DNA of 64,000 bases from Bacteroidales bacterium (GTDB lineage: Bacteria; Bacteroidota; Bacteroidia; Bacteroidales; F082): the NCBI GenBank assembly GCA_016290215.1, contig JAEETH010000011.1, forward strand, positions 1 through 64,000. Direction: 5' to 3'. Position numbers and translations under genes: made by a program. The notes below the pieces were generated by a model. That model saw nothing but the letters and a program-made list of their open reading frames with translations. It was not told the origin of the DNA and searched no databases. Positions 26,989 to 33,797 of the stretch are shown here, piece by piece. The first letter of the stretch is position 1, and the number at the start of each line of letters is the position of its first letter.

Positions 26989-29604
26989 TCATTCCACCAT
27001 TATCTCATCCATGAAAATCCAAGAATCGTAACCGCTGCCTGGCAAACCTTCAGGTAATATCCCTGGATTTTTCACAACAATACGAAGGTAACGTGTTGAA
27101 AGATTGGGCGTTTCAAAACGCTCGCGGAAGGTGTGGTTGCCCGTCAGCGGTATCTCGGTAGTAAGGGAGAAAGTTTTAAAAGGCTTGTAGTTCCTGCCGT
27201 CGCTGGAGGTGTAAATTTCAACCTCGTTGGGCCGCAAAATCCAGTCGTGGGCGTTAACCAAAAAACCGATATTCAGCGCGTTGACCTTTGTCCAAGTGCC
27301 CAAGTCGATTTCAATGTCGGCATCGATGCCGTAGAAACCTTGCCAATGGCCGTCCTTGTAGTCGTCGCTGCCAAGGGTGCCATCAAGAAGGGCGTTGTCG
27401 CCGCCGCCGGAATATTCGGGGCGATAATTGCCAGCGGGACTGTTGAGTTGCTTCAGTTTGCCCATACCTTTGTGGTAGCTAAAATAACGCTCAGCGCAAA
27501 CAGGTTCACCCAAAGCATTGAAACAAGCCGCTTTCACAAGACAAGGTCGCTCCAAAACAATGGGGCTTTGATAGACGGAATCGTTTGTCGTAACTTCTTT
27601 TCCATCAAGTGTATAGTATATTTCCTTGTTGCTGAAAATGGTTTTTAGCACAACGGCTGCATCGCCATTTTCATTGATAGTAGGCTCAATAAAGGGAAGA
27701 TATTCAAGTCGTTGCAATTCAATGGCGATGTCGTCATATTTCTTCATATTGACATCCAACCAATATGGACGGCATTCATAATTCCACACTTTGACGTACT
27801 CGTTTTTCAGGTCATGAAGCGTAGGAATCAGCTCGTCAATCATTCGTCTGCTTTCGGCTATGTTTGTTTCGCTTGGACTGTTGTAAGTGCGGTAAAGCTG
27901 GCAACGGGTCATGTTGCGCTTGGCACACCATATCATGCGATGTACGGCATAAAGGGCGTTGTCAAGCAATTCGGTGTTTCGCTTCACCTGTTTTTTGTCA
28001 TTGGCTAAGGTCTTTTCCAATGCGGACAAGGCTACAAAAGCCCTTTGGTTCAAGGCCTTGATGGAGTCGCTGACGAGGGCAGGGTAGAAGGGAACCATGG
28101 TTTCGGTCATGGCGGTGAACTTGCCGATGCCGTCGATTTTCGTCCATTCCGAGAGTTCGTCAAGATGTTGGCAGATTTCGTCGGAAAGGCTGCCTAAGAA
28201 ATGAAGCGTGAAATTGGCTTCGGTGTTGCGCTCTTGCGTTGTAGTAGGATTCCAACTTGTTTCGGCACCTAAGGCCAAGCCATATAACGCGCAGTTGGTC
28301 AGCGACTCGCCGAAGTCGTCCCAGCAGGTGTTGATGACACCGAGGGCGCCGTTTTTGTAGCCGTCGCGACACAAATTAGTGATGTTAGCCTTAAACTCAT
28401 AATGTTTGGGCCAAACCCTTTCGGAGAGACTGACACCTGGCGCGACAAAGAAATTGCGTCCCGATTTGACGTATGGTTCCAAGAATTCGTCGAAGCTGTC
28501 GATACCCACATAACTCCACGCGATGAGGAAAAGGTCATCGTCCAGATTGTCAAGGATTTCGGGATGCTGGTCGGCAATGTCGCCCCACATCATCACGCGC
28601 TTACGGTAGGGGCGCAACATCCGATTGACGCGATTAATGTGCTGGTAATAAACCTTTTCCGCTCCAATGGAATCGACGTATGCTTTGGCATAGCCTTGGC
28701 CAAGGCTCTCGGTTTCGTCGCAGTTGATGTTGAAATAGGGTGATTTATAGGCTCTTGCCACCTCGCGGAGATGGTCTTCGAGGAATTGGTAGGTCTCTTC
28801 CTTGGCAGGGTTGAGGTTCCATTTTGTGTCGGCCAAATGGCTGTAGAACGGATTGCACAAAATTTCCTCGAAATGCCCGAAACATTGCTGGTTGCCGATG
28901 ATTTGGATGTGAAACGGCCTGCAAAAGTCCTCCAACTCCTTGATTTCCTCGGCAGTGAAGGCATCGGTGGGGGCAATGTCGGGGTGACATTTGGTCTTGA
29001 AGGTGTGCTCGGTATAGAGCGAGAACGCATTGAGCTTGCACTCGGCCATCTGAGGGATGAGGCGTTTCAGATAATCCATGCTGACAATGGGACCGCGGCT
29101 GATGTCGTCCTGCCAGGCGCGAATCTTGAAGTTGGGCCAGTCGGTGATGGTCATGCAAGGGATGATAATTTCGCCTTTGTTTTGCAAAAAGGAATAACGG
29201 TAAAGCTGTTTCAGGCTTTGCGCGCCATAGAAAAGTCCCGTGGCGGAAGTGGCTTCCAAACGGATGTTGTTTTTGCGGATGGTCAGTTTGTAGGCTTGGT
29301 CTTCGTTTTCGCTCACGCCGAGATGGTCGGTCTTGACGAGTTCAATGTAATGCTTGCCTTTGATAGCACCACGTGAGAATAGCACCATCTTGCCAGTGAT
29401 TTGGTCCAAGTCGCTGCGCCACATCGCGACGATTTGGCTGATTTCGGTATCGGTGGCATCGTAGGTAAGGACGACATTCTCATCCCAAACAAAATGGCCC
29501 TCTTGGGTTTTGACTTGCTGAGGGATAGGAAGGATATGGGTGTTTTGCGCAAAGGCGCCCAGAGTAAAAAGATAAAGGATAATGATAAGGAGCCTGGTCT
29601 TCAT
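26989..29604 (-). CDS. GH20 beta-N-acetylhexosaminidase with CBM32-like domain
   Basis: 871 aa with a signal peptide (MKTRLLIIILYLFTLGAFAQ). The order is: GH20b N-terminal domain (~20-145); GH20 TIM barrel (~150-480) with the catalytic Asp-Glu pair in NINCDETES; helical region (~480-640); chitobiase C-terminal-like domain (EIYYTLDGKEVTT); and an F5/8-type C domain (~740-870, LNIGFLVNAHDWILRPNEVE and YLRIVVKNPG). It removes terminal N-acetylhexosamines from glycans. The catalytic segment departs from the usual HxGGDE, so substrate preference is uncertain. Confidence 0.9.
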   Translation of the reverse strand: MKTRLLIIILYLFTLGAFAQNTHILPIPQQVKTQEGHFVWDENVVLTYDATDTEISQIVAMWRSDLDQITGKMVLFSRGAIKGKHYIELVKTDHLGVSENEDQAYKLTIRKNNIRLEATSATGLFYGAQSLKQLYRYSFLQNKGEIIIPCMTITDWPNFKIRAWQDDISRGPIVSMDYLKRLIPQMAECKLNAFSLYTEHTFKTKCHPDIAPTDAFTAEEIKELEDFCRPFHIQIIGNQQCFGHFEEILCNPFYSHLADTKWNLNPAKEETYQFLEDHLREVARAYKSPYFNINCDETESLGQGYAKAYVDSIGAEKVYYQHINRVNRMLRPYRKRVMMWGDIADQHPEILDNLDDDLFLIAWSYVGIDSFDEFLEPYVKSGRNFFVAPGVSLSERVWPKHYEFKANITNLCRDGYKNGALGVINTCWDDFGESLTNCALYGLALGAETSWNPTTTQERNTEANFTLHFLGSLSDEICQHLDELSEWTKIDGIGKFTAMTETMVPFYPALVSDSIKALNQRAFVALSALEKTLANDKKQVKRNTELLDNALYAVHRMIWCAKRNMTRCQLYRTYNSPSETNIAESRRMIDELIPTLHDLKNEYVKVWNYECRPYWLDVNMKKYDDIAIELQRLEYLPFIEPTINENGDAAVVLKTIFSNKEIYYTLDGKEVTTNDSVYQSPIVLERPCLVKAACFNALGEPVCAERYFSYHKGMGKLKQLNSPAGNYRPEYSGGGDNALLDGTLGSDDYKDGHWQGFYGIDADIEIDLGTWTKVNALNIGFLVNAHDWILRPNEVEIYTSSDGRNYKPFKTFSLTTEIPLTGNHTFRERFETPNLSTRYLRIVVKNPGILPEGLPGSGYDSWIFMDEIMVE

Positions 29605-29709
29605 AGTTCTAAAACAATTCTACGCGATATTTATTGTAAAATTACAACAAATTTTGGTTATGGCAGTCTATTGTTCGAAAGTTACTGCAAAAATGCAATG
29701 TTTTTCGGT

Positions 29710-29889
29710 TAGTAACTGTTCAAAATTAAACTACACTTTTTTGACGCTGGACTTATTGACTATGACCATTGACAATGACTATGACCGCTTTCACAGAAAT
29801 GCTGAAATTTCAGTTCTTGGTTGAGGTGGTCATTGTCATAGTCACAAGTCATCGTCCCTATAGGTAAACTAATTCTGCTCATCTACTTA
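29710..29889. mobile_element. MITE-like element, copy 1 (180 bp)
   Basis: The left end is TTAGTAACTGTTCAAAATTA and the right end (complement) is TAAGTAGATGAGCAGAATTA: imperfect terminal inverted repeats of about 25 bp. The same two ends, with different contents, recur at 37933-38095. Inside are GACTATGACC-type near-repeats on the left, inverted against GGTCATTGTCATAGTC on the right. No transposase ORF is present, so it would be non-autonomous. Confidence 0.65.
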
Positions 29890-30032
29890 CTCAATAAGGC
29901 TTCTATCCTTAATATGTTGTAAAAGTACGATAATTATCAGTTAGTATTTAGACTTCTTATTATTGAAAGCTATCCCTTTTTCAATCGTTCCTCCCTCAAT
30001 GTGCGCGATGATTTGTTCCGTTTTAAAAAACA

Positions 30033-30067
30033 AAAACGAGGGCATTGTATAATGCTGCCCTCGTTTT
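30033..30067. terminator. Bidirectional intrinsic terminator
   Basis: AAAACGAGGGCA (30033-30044) and TGCCCTCGTTTT (30056-30067) form a perfect 12-bp stem with an 11-base loop; T-runs follow in both directions. It lies 48 bp after the stop of the fimbrillin-like gene on the minus strand. Confidence 0.9.
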
Positions 30068-30114
30068 GGAATAATTTGTAATCTTGTAAAATAAATCCCT
30101 CGTAATAACAAGTA

Positions 30115-31098
30115 TTAAAAATTGGCAAGATTGAAACCGAGGGGCCTGACGAAATTGGGTTTTATCATATAGTTATAAACTAAATCAATAGTTTTAGAAG
30201 ATCCGTCAGCAAAAGACAATTTGATGCTGCAACCTTGGCTTAAAGCCAGAGGACGCAACACGATTTCGAAAGAAGTGGAAGTGGCTTGAGTTGTACCAAT
30301 CTGCACACCTTCTTCAGGCAGGTTCAAGGTGATTGTGTTACCTTGGTTAGTCATGTTCAGACCTACGCTGTTTTTCCACGCATTCCATTGGTTGGGATTA
30401 CTATTGTAGTTGTCGACGGCTGAGATAAATTCATCATAGTTGTTGCCAAAAGCAGGGATGTTCACTTCCACCTGGCCGGTAAGGGCAAAAGTGTTGTCGG
30501 TAATTTCAATCTTTTTTACTACTGTGGGCCCGTTTGGATCAAACAACTGTAATTGTAAAACTCCAAAGATATTCATAAAGTCGAAATCGGCATCACCCAG
30601 CTGCGCGACATTATCCACTTTAGCAAACATGGGGAAGTCGTGTAGAGGAGTTAAGAGTTGTCCGGAAGTCGCATCCAAGCGATAATCCTGCTCAGGATCA
30701 ATAGTGAATTTGGTCTTGTTTTCACCTTGGCCGAGTTCGGTCCACATTTTACCATAACCGCCAGGGTAGTAGGCAAAGAAAGCATCCATCTTTTCGCCAG
30801 CAATTTCTCCCAAACCACAGTTTTGGAATGTCACGACACTGCCGGTTTCAAGAGCCTCATAGGTGGCGCAATGGCTTCGCGAGGGGTTTGTATTGTTTAT
30901 ATTGTAAACCATGCAAACATCGCCGGTTTCAAAATGCACATATTCGTCGTCGCCGATAAATGCCCTATTTGTTTCTCCTTCATATACCAGCTTTTGGGTT
31001 CTAGCTGTGAAAGTGGTTTTTGTCTCATTTTTCTTGCATGAGGTGATAGTCAAGGCCACCAATGCTATCATGCAAAGGCATCTGATAACTTTTTTCAT
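30115..31098 (-). CDS. Fimbrillin-like lipoprotein
   Basis: 327 aa with a lipoprotein signal (MIALVALTITSCKKN, Cys ~21). The body has the Bacteroidales fimbrillin/Mfa-like pattern: an early HFETGDVCMVYN, FFAYYPGGYGKMW, PMFAKVDNV, FDFMNIFGVLQLQL and KIEITDNTFALTGQVEV. Such proteins are either fimbrial subunits or related surface lipoproteins. Only one such gene is present, without an obvious assembly operon. A 56-residue Gly-rich protein gene lies 69 bp upstream on the same strand. Confidence 0.8.
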   Translation of the reverse strand: MKKVIRCLCMIALVALTITSCKKNETKTTFTARTQKLVYEGETNRAFIGDDEYVHFETGDVCMVYNINNTNPSRSHCATYEALETGSVVTFQNCGLGEIAGEKMDAFFAYYPGGYGKMWTELGQGENKTKFTIDPEQDYRLDATSGQLLTPLHDFPMFAKVDNVAQLGDADFDFMNIFGVLQLQLFDPNGPTVVKKIEITDNTFALTGQVEVNIPAFGNNYDEFISAVDNYNSNPNQWNAWKNSVGLNMTNQGNTITLNLPEEGVQIGTTQATSTSFEIVLRPLALSQGCSIKLSFADGSSKTIDLVYNYMIKPNFVRPLGFNLANF

Positions 31099-31141
31099 TG
31101 TTTGTTCTTTTTTATTTAAATTATTAATATTTGAATTTGAT

Positions 31142-31162
31142 TTGATTAGATTAGATTAGATT
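31142..31162. repeat. Short GATTA microsatellite
   Basis: GATTAGATTAGATTAGATT is a run of 5-bp GATTA units between the small Gly-rich gene and the fimbrillin-like gene, in the likely leader of the latter. Copy-number slippage could alter spacing there; this is inference only. Confidence 0.6.
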
Positions 31163-31167
31163 GCAGA

Positions 31168-31338
31168 TTAGCCTACATTCCACCAGGTGGTTTCATATTG
31201 CACAGCTCCACCACGCCATGTGCCCCCACCCGAGGAGACTGGTCCTCCGCCACCACCGGAACTCATCAAGATGGAAACCGGTTGGATTTCAATTATCTCA
31301 GTCTTTGGTGCTGCATACGATTTGTTGTTTTTCTTCAT
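31168..31338 (-). CDS. Small Gly-rich protein (56 aa) upstream of fimbrillin-like gene
   Basis: The reading frame starts at the ATG complementing 31336-31338 and stops at TAA (31168-31170). It reads MKKNNKSYAAPKTEIIEIQP, then VSILMSSGGGGGPVSSGGGT and a tail ending in ETTWWNVG. The N-terminal K..Y.AP..E.IEI..... SSGG layout resembles tiny hypothetical proteins common in Bacteroidales. There is no signal peptide. The function is unknown. Expression with the downstream lipoprotein is plausible because the strand is the same and the gap is 69 bp. Confidence 0.6.
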   Translation of the reverse strand: MKKNNKSYAAPKTEIIEIQPVSILMSSGGGGGPVSSGGGTWRGGAVQYETTWWNVG

Positions 31339-31491
31339 ATTATTTAGGCCGTGTTATATCCCATTCGGCACTTCGGTTTTGGTTAAAAATAATCAAAAGC
31401 AAATTTAGGAATTATCCCCTTGTTGTTAGCGTTTATATGCTAACTTATTTTATCATAAAAACTGAAAAATACTATCGGAAAAACACAATTT

Positions 31492-31740
31492 TTATTTCGT
31501 TTTTTCCGCTTCCAAATATGCAGAACACTCCTTGAAGAAATCATAATCCAAAGCCTTGCAAATCTCGAAGAGCAAAGGCATGGGAATCCATTGTTGGCGG
31601 TAGGTTTTGTAGATGTTTTCGGGAGTACAGTGTACTTGCTTGGCCAGCCAGGTGGCAGTGCGGCCTTGTCGGGCAAGTTCGGCTTTGAGAAGCAGGCCTA
31701 AATGGAAATCGGTTGGGGATGGTGTCGTTTTCATTTTCAT
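31492..31740 (-). CDS. Small helix-turn-helix protein
   Basis: 82 aa from the ATG at 31740 (MKMKTTPSPTDFHLG); the frame is open further upstream to 31788, but the extension is not conserved-looking. The core is LGLLLKAELARQGRTATWLA, then KQVHCTPENIYKTYRQQWIP and LLFEICKALDYDFFKE, an XRE/lambda-repressor-like HTH frequent in Bacteroidota. It is monocistronic. A perfect 10-bp inverted repeat upstream (31869-31893) is a candidate binding site for it. Confidence 0.7.
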   Translation of the reverse strand: MKMKTTPSPTDFHLGLLLKAELARQGRTATWLAKQVHCTPENIYKTYRQQWIPMPLLFEICKALDYDFFKECSAYLEAEKTK

Positions 31741-31868
31741 GGTAGTTGGCGATTTGGGGGAGGATTTCCGCTCTTGCCAGCAAGCCATGAAGAAAGGCGC
31801 TCACCTTTCGTTTGTTTGCTTATTATGTCTGAAGGCTCTGGTAAACCGTTGCAACTAATAAGCACGAA

Positions 31869-31893
31869 AAAGTTTGCGCCAAACGCAAACTTT
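31869..31893. promoter_or_regulatory. Perfect hairpin/operator candidate upstream of HTH gene
   Basis: AAAGTTTGCG (31869-31878) and CGCAAACTTT (31884-31893) are perfectly inverted with a 5-base loop, 129 bp upstream of the HTH start. It is not followed by a T-run in the minus direction, so an operator is preferred over a terminator. Confidence 0.45.
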
Positions 31894-32025
31894 CCGCTAC
31901 TTATTCCCGTTGCTAAATTTACCAGATTTTACAGACAGAGAACAAGAGCGTAAAGCTCAGGGGTTATGTTAGGATGTATACTTTATTATTTTTATTTTAT
32001 TGGTTTATAGTTTGTTATAATAATG

Positions 32026-32625
32026 TTATTCAATTATCTGTCTCGCCCATTCGGGCAGTTGCTCCACATATCTTTTCACAATGATGCCGTCAGAGAGTCT
32101 AATGAGCAATTGCTGCTCGGCATCATCAACAGAGTTGTCATATAAATAGGTACGGTCAACCTTGGTTGCAATGTACTTGCAGTTGAGGATGGACTTTTGA
32201 TAACGCGAGATAACCTTTGTAATCGGAACATCGTGTCCACCTTTCATCACCCGTTGGGCAATGCGTGAGGCGTTGATGGCAGGTGATTTTGTGCAGACGA
32301 AAAACAACCTGACGAAGAAACCTATCTTTTTTGCCCTTTCAATGTAATCGATTTTGTCTTTGGCAGATAAAACCGTTTCAAAAATTAGGCTCTTCCGTTC
32401 AGTCAAGCACTTTTCTCGCCATTCTTCGCAATAGACCACTGCTTTTTTAATGGCATCCATCGAGTTCCAATCGCCGAATTTTTCTTGAGCAACAATGTCG
32501 GGATTAATGTATACCGAATCTTCCATCCATTCATGTTGAAGGATTTTGCTGGTTACTGAAGTTTTTCCACTTCCGTTGGGACCAGCAATTACAATTAAAA
32601 CCGGTTTTCTGCCCTCCGTGCGCAT
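32026..32625 (-). CDS. Zeta-toxin-like kinase
   Basis: 199 aa. The Walker A motif GPNGSGKTSVT lies near residue 15, followed by YINPDIVAQEKFG (substrate-binding Asp), a central LIFETVLSAKDKIDYI, and the RIAQRVMKGGHDVP motif with the conserved Arg-His pair that marks zeta toxins. Characterised members phosphorylate UDP-GlcNAc or related sugars and block wall synthesis. Its start overlaps the stop of the upstream small gene by one base (TAATG), as in a toxin-antitoxin pair. Confidence 0.85.
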   Translation of the reverse strand: MRTEGRKPVLIVIAGPNGSGKTSVTSKILQHEWMEDSVYINPDIVAQEKFGDWNSMDAIKKAVVYCEEWREKCLTERKSLIFETVLSAKDKIDYIERAKKIGFFVRLFFVCTKSPAINASRIAQRVMKGGHDVPITKVISRYQKSILNCKYIATKVDRTYLYDNSVDDAEQQLLIRLSDGIIVKRYVEQLPEWARQIIE

Positions 32626-32804
32626 TAGTTGTTGCCGTATTGTTGTTGATACATCAGGCTGATTTCATCGAAAAACTTTTCCAAGGCCTCTTCGTTGCTT
32701 TGTTTTGCTTCCTCCGCCACTTCCCGCATGATATACGCTAACATCTCGTCCGTTGGCTCTTCCAACGAAGTCAAGCGATAGGCGTTGATTTCTTTCTCTG
32801 ACAT
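32625..32804 (-). CDS. Small acidic partner of the zeta toxin (putative antitoxin)
   Basis: 59 aa from the ATG at 32804 (MSEKEINAYRLTSLEEPTDE); a longer frame to 32879 is open but less likely. The protein is acidic and helical (MLAYIMREVAEEAKQSNEEA, then LEKFFDEISLMYQQQ). It does not resemble epsilon antitoxin or PezA. Translational coupling to the toxin suggests it is the antitoxin or a chaperone-like partner; this is inference from position. Confidence 0.65.
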   Translation of the reverse strand: MSEKEINAYRLTSLEEPTDEMLAYIMREVAEEAKQSNEEALEKFFDEISLMYQQQYGNN

Positions 32805-32908
32805 GGTTTTTTGTCTTTTTACTCCGCAAAAATAGTGTTTTTTCATAAATTGAGACCTTTTCCGCCAACAATTAAACAATTAAACAATCAACACTTCAAC
32901 AAAATCAA

Positions 32909-32916
32909 TATCTTTG
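32909..32916 (+). promoter_or_regulatory. TAnnTTTG box of cutC
   Basis: TATCTTTG lies 18 bp before the cutC ATG and matches the Bacteroidota -7 element. It also overlaps an in-frame TTG, which argues for translation starting at the ATG at 32935. No clear -33 TTG is visible. Confidence 0.5.
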
Positions 32917-32934
32917 CCCCAAAATTTGACAACT

Positions 32935-33669
32935 ATGATAAGATTGGAAATCTGTGCCAACGGCATCAAGTCGTTGCAGAACGCGATGGACGGCTGCGCC
33001 CAGTGCGTGGAGTTGTGTGAATGCCTCGAAGTGGGCGGCGTGACGCCTTCATTCGGCACTTTGGCCAAAGCCATCGACATTTCATTTATCCCGATGCGTG
33101 TGCTCATCCGTCCGCGACCGGGCAACTACATCTACGATGATGAAGAAGTTGAGATGATGAAAACCGACATCATGCTCTGCAAAAAACTTAGCTTCGAGGG
33201 TGTTGTTATCGGGGCCTTGAACGACAAGGGAGAACTTGACGTTGAAACCCTTAAGGCCTTGATGGGAGCAGGCGAGGGACTGAAATTCACCTTCCACCGC
33301 GCCATCGATGCCTGTGTGAAGCCTTTCGAGGCGGTTGAACAACTGATAGAACTCGGCTTCGACAAAATCCTGACTTCGGGCGGCAAGCCCACAGCCTTGG
33401 AAGGCGTCCCGATGATTGCCGAGATGCAGTTGCGCTATGGCGATAAAATCGGCATCATGCCTGGTGGCGGCATCAACCTCGGCAACGTGAAGGAGATCCT
33501 CGACATGACGGGCGCGGTGCATTGTCACGCCTCGTTAGGCCATTGGGTGCCACGCTTCAATGAGAAACTCTATCCTAACCAAAAAGACGCGACCGGCGCG
33601 ACGATGGTCTGGACGGAGTCGAACAAGGACTTGATTTATGAAATGGAAAAAATGCTGAACCCGTTCTGA
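32935..33669 (+). CDS. cutC: CutC family protein
   Basis: 244 aa. It begins MIRLEICANGIKSLQNAMDG and contains RVELCE-like AQCVELCECLEVGGVTPS, VLIRPRPGNYIYDDEEVEMM, FHRAIDACV, ILTSGGKPTALEG and IMPGGGINLGNV. This is the complete TIM-barrel CutC pattern. It was named for copper homeostasis, but the biochemical role remains unclear. It is monocistronic. Confidence 0.93.
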   Translation: MIRLEICANGIKSLQNAMDGCAQCVELCECLEVGGVTPSFGTLAKAIDISFIPMRVLIRPRPGNYIYDDEEVEMMKTDIMLCKKLSFEGVVIGALNDKGELDVETLKALMGAGEGLKFTFHRAIDACVKPFEAVEQLIELGFDKILTSGGKPTALEGVPMIAEMQLRYGDKIGIMPGGGINLGNVKEILDMTGAVHCHASLGHWVPRFNEKLYPNQKDATGATMVWTESNKDLIYEMEKMLNPF

Positions 33670-33675
33670 TTGTCT

Positions 33676-33783
33676 CACGCAGGATTATTTATCTCACGCA
33701 GAATACGCAGAATACGCAGAAGCGCGAAGCGACGAATAATAGGCGTCCGGTAGGTTCATAAAATTCTGCGCATTCTGCGTGCC
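33676..33783. repeat. Composite palindrome built of ACGCAGAAT units
   Basis: The left arm has three near-copies of ACGCAGAAT and the right arm (TTCTGCGCATTCTGCGTG) inverts them. The centre contains GCGAAGCGACG and GGCGTCCGGTAGGTT. A second, interrupted copy of the same element in opposite orientation lies at 37770-38140. Confidence 0.8.
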
Positions 33784-33797
33784 AAAAAAAACTCAAA

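Larger units (their letters stand above)
29605..30114. other. Intergenic region with MITE-like element and terminator
   Basis: This 510-bp spacer lies between two minus-strand genes and has no credible ORF. It holds a MITE-like element (29710-29889), ~140 bp of AT-rich sequence, and a strong bidirectional hairpin (30033-30067). A weak promoter box for the GH20 gene (CATTTTTG on the minus strand, near 29692) is possible. Confidence 0.6.
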
